From Pseudomonadota bacterium (GTDB lineage: Bacteria; Desulfobacterota; Desulfobacteria; Desulfobacterales; Desulfobacteraceae): a stretch of 14,512 bases of DNA. Of this stretch, positions 6,360-13,873 are shown one piece after another. A program made the translations under genes and the position numbers. The stretch is from assembly GCA_018816605.1 (NCBI GenBank), contig JAHIVS010000316.1, positions 1 through 14,512 on the forward strand, given 5' to 3'. Numbering within the stretch: the stretch's first letter is position 1; every line of letters begins with the position of its first letter. Below the pieces are notes generated by a model. That model saw only the letters and a program-made list of their open reading frames with translations. It was not told where the DNA came from and searched no databases.

Positions 6360-6564
6360 CATGGAACAGGATGGGGACGAAATAAAAATTGGGATGGAAG
6401 ACGCCAAAACAGACAGCCGAACGTATACCTGCAACGATTACCGGGAGGAAATGATCCTTTTGGGCCTCCAAAGACAGCTGGCCGCTCCGGATCTTGCCCC
6501 GGAGAAAAAACAAGAAATCTTGAAGGAAATCGCCAGGGTCGAAGCCCGTATGGGGCTGGACTGA
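6346..6564 (+). CDS. Small protein of unknown function overlapping the methyltransferase gene
   Basis: A 72-residue acidic polypeptide whose ATG (6346) lies in the last codons of the methyltransferase gene in another frame, a layout typical of translational coupling. An alternative ATG at 6361 follows the upstream stop almost directly and would give 67 residues; neither has a strong Shine-Dalgarno sequence. The second half (YREEMILLGLQRQLAAPDL, then EKKQEILKEIARVEARMGL) looks like a helical hairpin; the first half is polar and probably disordered. I recognise no family. It is listed because the overlap, same-strand position and helix-forming pattern are more than chance would readily give, but it may be a lineage-specific gene. 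Confidence 0.55.
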   Translation: MNSIDMEQDGDEIKIGMEDAKTDSRTYTCNDYREEMILLGLQRQLAAPDLAPEKKQEILKEIARVEARMGLD

Positions 6565-6601
6565 CGGTTTTTCCTCTTCCGGCCCCCACTCTTGTGTAAG
6601 G

Positions 6602-6645
6602 GGAATGATTTGACAAATCATTCCGGGTCCGGGTATATTTGACCC
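6602..6645 (+). promoter_or_regulatory. Sigma-70-like promoter with a 23-bp perfect palindrome centred on the -35
   Basis: TTGACA (6610-6615, a perfect -35) and TATATT (6634-6639) are 18 bp apart. The -35 lies at the core of a perfect palindrome, GGAATGATTTG (6602-6612), A, CAAATCATTCC (6614-6624). A second, shorter dyad GGGTC (6625-6629) / GACCC (6641-6645) brackets the -10. A dimeric regulator bound here would block polymerase directly, so repression of the 6788 gene is the likely reading. A further perfect TATAAT at 6684-6689 lacks a -35. Confidence 0.6.
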
Positions 6646-6724
6646 ATAGAGGACCACCATCCGGCACTTCTATTTGATTTTCATATAATTTAGGTCAGGT
6701 GGAAAAAATGTGGCCAATGCAGAT

Positions 6725-6752
6725 CCGGAGGCAGCAGTGCCGGCGTTTTTTT
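6725..6752 (+). terminator. Weak GC-rich hairpin plus T7 tract in the leader, possible attenuator
   Basis: CCGGAGGCA (6725-6733) can pair in part with TGCCGG (6738-6743): four contiguous pairs GGCA/TGCC around GCAG, plus CC/GG with a bulge. GGCG is followed by seven Ts (6746-6752). It lies in the leader, 35 bases before the start codon, so it would act as an attenuator rather than a gene end. The stem is short and may not be functional. Confidence 0.25.
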
Positions 6753-6787
6753 AAGTTAAAGTAAACACGCGCATTAAAAGGATTTCA

Positions 6788-9700
6788 ATGGACATTTCCC
6801 AACCCATTTCCCAGCCGCCGTCCATCAAAATTTACCATGAGCTCATGGCCAACAAGGTGGGAGATATCCTCCTGGTATCCTGTCCTTACGATGCCTTTAT
6901 CATGGAAGAGGAGGGCCGTCTCTCCAATCGTATCATAAATGAATACAAGGGGCTGAACCTGTCAAAGCCTCCCCGTCTCACCTGGGCATCTTCGGCGGAT
7001 GAGGCCTTTTTGCGCCTGGAAAAAAAAACCTTTGACCTGATACTTGCCATGCCCAGCCTGAACGGAATGGATGTCTACGCCTTTGGTGAGGAGGTTAAGA
7101 AACGGTATCCCGATCTTTCATTTTTTCTATTGCTTCACAATACCTGTGATATTGATCAATACGTTTGTGACCAGACCCATCCGGCAGTGGATCGGACCTA
7201 TATCTGGGGGGGGAACGCAGACTTACTCCTGGCCATCATCAAGAATTTTGAAGATGAAATGAATGTGGACTTTGACACAAAAAATGCCAAGGTTCGGGTG
7301 ATCATCATGGTGGAGGATTCTCCCTATCATTATTCTTCTTTCCTGCCGGTGCTCTACAGGCAGATTGTACTCCAGACCCAGTCGGTGATTGATGAGTCCA
7401 TCAATGAAGACCACAGGCTTTTGAAGATGCGGGGCAGGCCCAAGGTGCTGGTGGCCCATACCTATGAAGAGGCCATTTCCCTGTATGAACAATACAAACC
7501 CTACGTGCTGTCCATATTTTCCGATATGCGGTATCCCAGAAAGGGTAAAGAAGATGATCATGCAGGGTTTGAACTTTTAACAAAGATAAAATCGGAAATT
7601 CCGGATTTGCCCGTGCTCATCCTGAGCACCGAGGAAGAAAACCGCAAAAGGGCCAACCGGATCCCGGCGGTTTTTATCAACAAGAACTCAAGCAACCTCC
7701 ATGATCAGATCAAAACTTTTTTTGTGACCAACCTGGGGTTTGGCGCCTTTGTGTTTCGGACGCCAGAGGGAGAAGAAATAGCCCGGGCCACGGGGCTTAG
7801 GGCCATCGAAAAACTTATCCCCGAGATCCCGGACGCGTCCATTTTATACCACGCCAGAAACAATGATTTTTCCAGGTGGCTCATGGCAAGAAGCGAGATT
7901 GACTTTGCCCTGAATCTGAAACCGTACGGAATTGAGGATTTTAATAATCCCCAGGAGCTCAAGCGGTTTCTCATCGACAGTATCCGGGCCACGAGAAGGG
8001 GAACCCGCCAGGGCCATGTCATTGATTTTGATCCGGATAAATTCGATTCCGATACAAATTTTATGAAAATCGGCGGCGGATCCCTGGGGGGCAAAGCCAG
8101 GGGGCTTGCATTCATGGCATCCCAGCTCAAGCGGGACCCATCTCTGGGCAAAAAATTTCCCAAGGTGGACATCCGTATTCCCCAGACCCTTGTCATTGCA
8201 ACGGACGGGTTTAAACAGTTTGTGGAGGAAAATCGTCTGGCCCGGCTGCTGGAATCGGACCAAACACTTTCCGACAGACAGATCATCGAGCAGTTTGTGA
8301 AGGCCAGGTTCCCCGGATGGCTGGAGAAAAGTCTTAAACGCTACCTTGCCAGGGTCCGGTATCCCATTGCCGTCAGATCCTCTTCCCTTTTTGAGGATGC
8401 CCATTACCAACCCTTTGCAGGACTCTATAAAACCTACATGCTGCCCAATTTGGATACAGACCTGGCCAAACGGCTGGAACAATTGATTCTGGCCGTTAAG
8501 CTGGTTTATGCCTCTACCTATTTAAAAGCCCCCCGATCCTATGCAAAAAGCGCCATGCACCGGACCGAGGATGAGGAAATGGCGGTCATTCTCCAGCAGA
8601 TCACCGGTATGCACCATAAAAATTATTTTTATCCGGCCATATCCGGAGTGGCACAGTCCTATAATTTTTATCCCATTGCCCATCTCAAGGCAGAGGAGGG
8701 GATAACCTACATTGCCCTGGGCCTTGGAAAGATTGTCATGGAAGGGGCAAAAACCCTGCGGTTTTGTCCCAAGTATCCCAGTTTCCTTCCCCAGTTTTCC
8801 ATTGTCGATGATATTCTTGAAAATGCTCAAAAATATTTTTATGCCTTGAAAACAGACGGATACCCGGACAACGGCATTTTTTTTGATGCTGCAAAAGAGG
8901 ACCCCACCCTGGTCCGCCTGGATTTATGGGATGCTGTGGACCATCCCGTGGTCCGGCATTTGTCCTCTTCTTTCCATGCCCAGGACAACCGGATACGGGA
9001 TTCCTTTTCAAGCAAGGGTTTTCCCGTCCTGACCTTTGCCAATATCCTGAAATATAATTGCTTTCCTTTGGCAGAGATCCTGGAGGAGGTGACAAGGATC
9101 GGCAGCCATTGGATGGGGACATCTGTGGAAGTTGAATTTGCCGTGAATCTGCCCCTGGATGACGCCCTTGTCCCGGAGTTTTCCCTGCTTCAGATCCGGC
9201 CCATGGGGCGTTATAAGCAGAATGTCGGGATAAAGATTACCAAGGATGATATTGACAGGGCTTTTTGCTATTCCAGCCTGTCCCTGGGCAACGGGGAATA
9301 CAAGGATATTTATGATCTGGTCTATGTGGATCCCGGAACCTTTGACCCGGGACAGACCGTTGAAATAGCCGCCCAGATAAACAAGCTCAATGGGCTGTTC
9401 AATGAAAATAAGCAAAAATATGTATTGATCGGTCCCGGACGCTGGGGCTCATCAGATCGGTGGCTGGGAATTCCCGTGGGATGGAACGACATTTCCAATG
9501 TGGGGGTGATGGTGGAAACCACCATTGAAAGCATTAAAGCCGATCCTTCCCAGGGGTCTCATTTTTTCCAGAATATCACCTCCCTGGGAATCTCCTATAT
9601 TACCGTGTCCGATAAGGGCGTTGATTTTATCGATTATGATTTTTTAAGTTGCCAGGCCTGTGTGAACACCACCCAATATTTAAAACATCTTCATTTTGAC

Positions 9701-9817
9701 ATTCCCATTAAAATTCTGGTGGACGGAAAAACATCCCAGGCAGTCCTCATGCAGGATACGGCGGAAACGGCAGGAGAGAAGGTAATGATAGATATCCAGG
9801 CCACGGGAAAAAGATGA
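6788..9817 (+). CDS. Pseudo-receiver/receiver/PPDK_N (PEP-pyruvate-binding ATP-grasp) signalling protein
   Basis: A 1009-residue cytoplasmic protein. Residues about 25-160 form a receiver-like fold (DILLVS… DLILAMPSLNGMD) whose phospho-Asp position appears to be Met. Residues about 168-310 form a second receiver keeping the acidic pair in VEDSP (175-179), Asp246 in SDMRYPR and Lys299 in INKNS, with a long insert after its first helix. A linker leads to a PPDK_N domain (about 425-806): LGGKARGLAF (433-442), YPIAVRSSS (525-533) and the closing LLQIRPM (800-806). The C-terminal region contains GPGRWGSSD (882-890) and GSHFFQNI. The swivelling His domain and PEP-binding barrel of true PEP synthases are absent, so the classical reaction is unlikely; nucleotide binding is plausible. 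Long homologues are commonly named PEP synthase or PEP/pyruvate-binding protein. AAGGA at 6778-6782 supports the start. It precedes a response regulator by 40 bases. Confidence 0.85.
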   Translation: MDISQPISQPPSIKIYHELMANKVGDILLVSCPYDAFIMEEEGRLSNRIINEYKGLNLSKPPRLTWASSADEAFLRLEKKTFDLILAMPSLNGMDVYAFGEEVKKRYPDLSFFLLLHNTCDIDQYVCDQTHPAVDRTYIWGGNADLLLAIIKNFEDEMNVDFDTKNAKVRVIIMVEDSPYHYSSFLPVLYRQIVLQTQSVIDESINEDHRLLKMRGRPKVLVAHTYEEAISLYEQYKPYVLSIFSDMRYPRKGKEDDHAGFELLTKIKSEIPDLPVLILSTEEENRKRANRIPAVFINKNSSNLHDQIKTFFVTNLGFGAFVFRTPEGEEIARATGLRAIEKLIPEIPDASILYHARNNDFSRWLMARSEIDFALNLKPYGIEDFNNPQELKRFLIDSIRATRRGTRQGHVIDFDPDKFDSDTNFMKIGGGSLGGKARGLAFMASQLKRDPSLGKKFPKVDIRIPQTLVIATDGFKQFVEENRLARLLESDQTLSDRQIIEQFVKARFPGWLEKSLKRYLARVRYPIAVRSSSLFEDAHYQPFAGLYKTYMLPNLDTDLAKRLEQLILAVKLVYASTYLKAPRSYAKSAMHRTEDEEMAVILQQITGMHHKNYFYPAISGVAQSYNFYPIAHLKAEEGITYIALGLGKIVMEGAKTLRFCPKYPSFLPQFSIVDDILENAQKYFYALKTDGYPDNGIFFDAAKEDPTLVRLDLWDAVDHPVVRHLSSSFHAQDNRIRDSFSSKGFPVLTFANILKYNCFPLAEILEEVTRIGSHWMGTSVEVEFAVNLPLDDALVPEFSLLQIRPMGRYKQNVGIKITKDDIDRAFCYSSLSLGNGEYKDIYDLVYVDPGTFDPGQTVEIAAQINKLNGLFNENKQKYVLIGPGRWGSSDRWLGIPVGWNDISNVGVMVETTIESIKADPSQGSHFFQNITSLGISYITVSDKGVDFIDYDFLSCQACVNTTQYLKHLHFDIPIKILVDGKTSQAVLMQDTAETAGEKVMIDIQATGKR

Positions 9818-9857
9818 TCCCCAACTGGTTTTTAAGCGTAATCATAAGGATACAGGC

Positions 9858-11105
9858 ATGAAAATCTTAATTGTGGATGACGAGACCATTTCCAGAAAAA
9901 TTTTGATAAAACATATGGAAGCCCTGGGGGAGTGCGTTGCCAAGGACAACTCCAGGAAGGCCATCGCCGAGTTTGAGGTTGCTGCTGAACAGGGCCAGCC
10001 CTTTGATCTTATCTCCCTGGATGTGTCCATGCCCGGGATGGACGGGCAGCACATGCTGGCGCACATCCGGAAACGAGAGGCTGCCCGGAAAATTCCCAGG
10101 GCAGACCGGGTCAAGGTGATCATGGTCACCTCCCGCATAAATATGGCCACCATCAAGGCCTGTATCAAGCTGGGGTGCAACGGCTACCTGTCAAAACCCG
10201 TGAGCAAATATCAGCTGTGGGAAGCTGTGGGGAAAATGGGGTTTGATATTGTCGTTTCCCAAAAGGAAAATGAAGAAAGCAGTTATCCCGGAATGATAAC
10301 CGAGATTATCCAGCGGTTTTACAAGGGAAAGATCAGTCTGCCTGTCTTTCCCCATATTGTAAAGGAAATCCAGGAGTGCCTTGAAGGTGACTCCCCTTCC
10401 ATCGAGGATCTTGCCAGGATTGTTGAAAAAGACATTGTCATTTCCAGTAAGCTGATCTCCATCGCAAACTCTCCCCTTTACAAGGGGATTGATACGGTGA
10501 ACTGCCTAGATGCCGCCCTGCTGAGACTGGGAATGAAAGCCACCCAGGGGGTAATTTCGGCCGTGGCTGCCAGAAATATGTTTGCCTCAAGAAACAGGTC
10601 CTTGAAACGGGTGATGGAAAACCTCTGGATGCATTCCTTTGCCGTGGCCTGCCTGGGAAAAAGGCTGGGAGAAGTGTTGAAAGTGGAACACACGGAAAAT
10701 ATATTTCTAATGGGCATTGTCCATGATATCGGGAAAATGCTGCTGATGAAAGCCATTGTGGATCTTTTTCCGGAAGCGTCTGTTGAGGACCCAAAACTTC
10801 AGCAGGCAATCCATGAAATTCATACCACCTTCGGGGCGGCATTGCTGAAAAAAATGAGATTCTCCAAGGACTTTATCCCGGTTGCAGAGTTCCATCACTG
10901 GAACGCCTATCCAAAGGGCACAGCACCGGAGCTTTTGATCATCAACCTGGCCGATTCCCTGGCCCTGGAAATGGGGTTTGGGTTCACGGAGTTTGAATCC
11001 CAACCGTTGTCATCCATCAAACAGCTGGGCCTTGACCCGGACCGTATTTCGGAAATCTGCGGCCAGGTTAAATCCATGGTCAAGGAATCGGCCCGGGCCT
11101 TTTAA
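9858..11105 (+). CDS. Response regulator with HDOD output domain
   Basis: A 415-residue two-domain signalling protein. The receiver (1-125) has the acidic pair Asp7-Asp8, the phospho-acceptor Asp55 in SLDVSMPGMDG, Thr91 and Lys113 in LSKP, so it should be phosphorylatable. After a linker, the HDOD domain (about 155-355) opens with KISLPVFPHIVKEIQ, carries SSKLISIANSPLY, and has the HDIGK motif (289-293) with His259. HDOD domains resemble HD-GYP phosphodiesterases but mostly act as non-enzymatic regulators; the output here is unknown. AAGGA at 9846-9850 lies 7 bases before the ATG. The 40-base gap to the PPDK_N gene and the shared strand imply one operon. No histidine kinase gene lies nearby. 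The 3' end contains the palindrome GGCCCGGGCC (11090-11099), with a complementary CCGGGCCCGGGG at 11123-11134; without a T tract I do not call a terminator. Confidence 0.9.
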   Translation: MKILIVDDETISRKILIKHMEALGECVAKDNSRKAIAEFEVAAEQGQPFDLISLDVSMPGMDGQHMLAHIRKREAARKIPRADRVKVIMVTSRINMATIKACIKLGCNGYLSKPVSKYQLWEAVGKMGFDIVVSQKENEESSYPGMITEIIQRFYKGKISLPVFPHIVKEIQECLEGDSPSIEDLARIVEKDIVISSKLISIANSPLYKGIDTVNCLDAALLRLGMKATQGVISAVAARNMFASRNRSLKRVMENLWMHSFAVACLGKRLGEVLKVEHTENIFLMGIVHDIGKMLLMKAIVDLFPEASVEDPKLQQAIHEIHTTFGAALLKKMRFSKDFIPVAEFHHWNAYPKGTAPELLIINLADSLALEMGFGFTEFESQPLSSIKQLGLDPDRISEICGQVKSMVKESARAF

Positions 11106-11212
11106 AAGAAAAAGACCTTGATCCGGGCCCGGGGTTAATGCTAACACTCATATGATTTAGGTATGTGCACCGGTGGATACCCCATAACCCCATAGCCCTG
11201 GAGCCCTTTTTT

Positions 11213-12247
11213 ATGAGCCCTTTCCACGATGTTGCCCGATTGTTTGACCAGACCCCCATTACAACCCTAGATTCCCATACAGAAGGGGAAAGCACCCGGC
11301 TGATTGTGGATGGGCTGGGTGAAATTCCTGGCACAACCATGATGGAAAAACTGGCCTATTTTAAGACCCACCATGATCCGGTTCGGCTTCTGCTCACAAA
11401 AGAGCCCAGGGGATCCAGGGAAATTTTGGCTGCCATGGTCACAAAAAATGTAACGCCGGCTGCTGCGTTCGGGCTGATATACATGGATGCAAAACGCTAT
11501 CCCTATTTGTGCGGTCATGCCACCATCGGCGCGGTGGTCACCCTGGCCAAAACCGGTTTCCTGGAGCTTGCAGAGGGAGAAAACAGCCTTTTGATCGATA
11601 CGCCCTCGGGGATTATGGATGCCCGGGCGGTTGTCAGGGGCGGACAGGTGTCTTGTGTGGCCATTCACATGGTTCCTTCCTTTGTGTTTGACACCCGCCA
11701 ATGGATTCTGGTGGAAGGGTTTGGACGGGTGTGCATCGATCTTGTGTGCACGGGCGGTTTTTTTGCCATGGTGGATGCGGGCCTTTTGGGGATTGCACCT
11801 GTAATCGAAAACAAGTCACGTCTGGTGGATCTGGGTATGAAAATTATCGACGCTGCCAATGCCCAGCTGAAGGTGCGCCATCCCGAGCGATCGGATGTGA
11901 ACACAGTGGATGTGACGGAATTTTATGATTCCGGTATGGAAAACGGAACGGCCCGGGGCAGAGGAGTGGTGGTCTACGGGGAATCCCATATGGACCGGTC
12001 TCCCTGCGGAACAGGGACCGCTGCCAAACTGGCATTGCTGTATCACCAGGGGAAAATCAAGATGCACCAGCCTTATACCAATTTCAGCCCCCTGGGCACC
12101 TGTTTTGAGGCAGAACTGGTGGAAAAAACAAAGATCGGGCAGTTTGATGCCCTTGTCACCCGTATACAGGGCCGTGCCTGGGTGACCGGCCTGCACCAAT
12201 TTGTGCTGGACAAAACAGACCCGTTTCAACTGGGATATCTTGTATAA
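11213..12247 (+). CDS. Proline racemase / hydroxyproline epimerase family protein
   Basis: A 344-residue cytoplasmic PLP-independent enzyme of the proline racemase superfamily, which inverts the alpha-carbon of proline-like imino acids using two cysteines. Both are present: CGHATIG (Cys100, counted from this start) and DRSPCGTGT (Cys265). That argues for a racemase or 4-hydroxyproline 2-epimerase and against the trans-3-hydroxyproline dehydratases, which have Thr at the second site. The opening TLDSHTEGESTRLIV also matches the family. I chose ATG 11213 because GGAG at 11200-11203 is 9 bases upstream and family homology begins soon after. GTG 11165 would add 16 unrelated residues (HRWIPHNPIALEPFF). 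The gene lies 15 bases before an amidohydrolase, so they are probably co-translated. The substrate is unknown. Confidence 0.9.
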   Translation: MSPFHDVARLFDQTPITTLDSHTEGESTRLIVDGLGEIPGTTMMEKLAYFKTHHDPVRLLLTKEPRGSREILAAMVTKNVTPAAAFGLIYMDAKRYPYLCGHATIGAVVTLAKTGFLELAEGENSLLIDTPSGIMDARAVVRGGQVSCVAIHMVPSFVFDTRQWILVEGFGRVCIDLVCTGGFFAMVDAGLLGIAPVIENKSRLVDLGMKIIDAANAQLKVRHPERSDVNTVDVTEFYDSGMENGTARGRGVVVYGESHMDRSPCGTGTAAKLALLYHQGKIKMHQPYTNFSPLGTCFEAELVEKTKIGQFDALVTRIQGRAWVTGLHQFVLDKTDPFQLGYLV

Positions 12248-12262
12248 AGGAAGGTGTGTACC

Positions 12263-13873
12263 ATGGAGCTTGCCCCTGATCTGATTTTGTACAATGGAAG
12301 TGTTTGCACCCTGGATGAAAAATACCCTGGAGCCACGGCTGTGGCCGTGTCAGGCAACCGCATCTCTGCCCTGGGAAGCGACGGGGATATCCTGGCCCTG
12401 GCAGGGCCCCTCACCCTTACCCGGAATCTGGAGTCCAGACTATTAATGCCGGGGTTTTGGGATACCCATTTCCATTTTTATGAATGGGCCCTGAACTATG
12501 AAAGCATTGATTTTTCAAAAATTGAAAGTTTTGGCCGGATGGAACAGGCCATCGGCACCAGGGCCGGGAAACTTGCTCCGGGTCAGTGGATCCTGGGCCA
12601 GGGCTTTAACGAGTCGGAATGGCCTGAAAACAGAATGCCGGACCGATGGGTGCTTGACCGGGCGGCACCGGACAATCCGGTCTGCATCTGGCGGTGTGAC
12701 CTCCACCTGGCAGTGGCAAATTCCCTGGCCCTTGAATTGGCCGGAATTGACCATACCACAGCAGACCCCGTGCAAGGGGTCATTGTCCGGGATGCCAATG
12801 GGTCTCCAACGGGGGTTCTCAAGGAACTGGCCCCGAATCTGATCCGGAAGGTAATCCCCCCATTGTCTGAAGCCAAGCTCCTGGACAATATGGAAAAGGC
12901 CATGGCCCATGCCCATGGGCTGGGGTTGACCAGTGTCCATGATATCCGGCTCATGGGGGGGCAGGAAGGAGCCGATGCCTTTGGTCTATGGCAGGCAATG
13001 GAAGGGGCGGGGAAATTGAAATTAAGGTGCCATGTGGCCCTTCCCGGTGAAATGACAGACCAGGCCATTTGCCTGGGATTGCGGACCGGATTTGGAAATG
13101 ATCGCTTGAAGATCGGGTGTTTAAAGTTTTTTGCCGATGGCGGTATGGGGGCCAGGACCGGCTGGATGACCCAAAAATACCTGGATGCAGGGTACGGAAT
13201 GCCCTTGACGCCGGTGGAAGAGATTGAATCGGCTGTGATTCGGGCCGACAGGGCCGGGCTGTCCTGTATGGTTCATGCCATTGGAGACCGGGCCTGCCGG
13301 GAAATCATCGCCATGTTCGGCCGGGTGGAGCAACTTAATCAGAGCCGCTGCCAGCTTTCCCACCGAATGGAGCATGTCCAGATGATTTTGCCAGAAGACC
13401 TGAACAGGATGAGCCGGTTGAAACGCCTGGCGGTTTCCTGCCAGCCCAATAACCTGAGCCTGGATATTTCCATGATTGACCAGTGCGCAGGGCCCAGGGG
13501 CAAATATGCCTACACCCTTAAAAGTATATTGAACACCGGAATTCCCCTGTGCCTGAGCTCCGATGCCCCGGTGGCAGATCCCAATCCCTTTGCCGGCATT
13601 TATTCGGCGGTAACCCGGAAGAGAATGAACAAAACCCCTGAAGCGGGCTGGTATCCGGAACAGGCCCTGACCGTGGCCCAGGCAGTTCGGGCCTATACCC
13701 TTACCCCGGCAGAGGTCTCGGGCTGTGGCCATGCCCTGGGCTCCATCACCCCTGGGAAACTGGCGGACATGGTGGTGGCGGATCAGAATATTTTTGAGAT
13801 CGAACCGGAGAACATCGCTGAAACCCAGGCTCTTCTGACTGTTTTCGACGGAAAAATTGTGCATGAACGATAG
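12263..13873 (+). CDS. Amidohydrolase family protein (YtcJ-like)
   Basis: A 536-residue metal-dependent hydrolase with the two-part amidohydrolase layout: an N-terminal beta-sandwich start (LILYNGSVCTLDE … AVAVSGNRISALGSD), a TIM barrel, and a C-terminal sandwich return (ALGSITPGKLADMVVADQNIF). Metal and active-site signatures are in order: DTHFHF with His69 and His71, FFADGGMGARTGWM, MVHAIGDRA, SHRMEHVQM and LSSDAPVADPNPF. These match the amidohydrolase-3/YtcJ group, whose few characterised members cleave N-acyl or N-formyl bonds. The substrate here is unknown, though the racemase neighbour suggests an N-acyl or cyclic amino acid derivative. ATG 12263 is preferred because GGAAGG (12249-12254) lies 8 bases upstream; GTG 12254 would overlap that site. 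The gene overlaps the following regulator by 11 bases. Confidence 0.88.
   Translation: MELAPDLILYNGSVCTLDEKYPGATAVAVSGNRISALGSDGDILALAGPLTLTRNLESRLLMPGFWDTHFHFYEWALNYESIDFSKIESFGRMEQAIGTRAGKLAPGQWILGQGFNESEWPENRMPDRWVLDRAAPDNPVCIWRCDLHLAVANSLALELAGIDHTTADPVQGVIVRDANGSPTGVLKELAPNLIRKVIPPLSEAKLLDNMEKAMAHAHGLGLTSVHDIRLMGGQEGADAFGLWQAMEGAGKLKLRCHVALPGEMTDQAICLGLRTGFGNDRLKIGCLKFFADGGMGARTGWMTQKYLDAGYGMPLTPVEEIESAVIRADRAGLSCMVHAIGDRACREIIAMFGRVEQLNQSRCQLSHRMEHVQMILPEDLNRMSRLKRLAVSCQPNNLSLDISMIDQCAGPRGKYAYTLKSILNTGIPLCLSSDAPVADPNPFAGIYSAVTRKRMNKTPEAGWYPEQALTVAQAVRAYTLTPAEVSGCGHALGSITPGKLADMVVADQNIFEIEPENIAETQALLTVFDGKIVHER

Noticed and set aside
6602..6624. Palindrome as intrinsic terminator of the upstream 72-codon gene
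   Set aside because: There is no T tract after it, its arms meet with a single central base, and it coincides with a good -35, so an operator reading fits better.
7705..8482. Long minus-strand frames (193 and 212 codons) inside the PPDK_N gene
   Set aside because: They are antisense to strongly conserved receiver and PPDK_N motifs and show no domain of their own.
11090..11134. GC-rich complementary blocks GGCCCGGGCC and CCGGGCCCGGGG as terminator of the HDOD gene
   Set aside because: The loop would be over 20 bases and no T tract follows; GC-rich codons at the gene end explain the first block.
11106..11212. Sigma-54 (-24/-12) promoter upstream of the racemase
   Set aside because: No TGGCAC-N5-TTGC-like pair is present, although a sigma-54 activator is encoded downstream; the target promoter may lie elsewhere.
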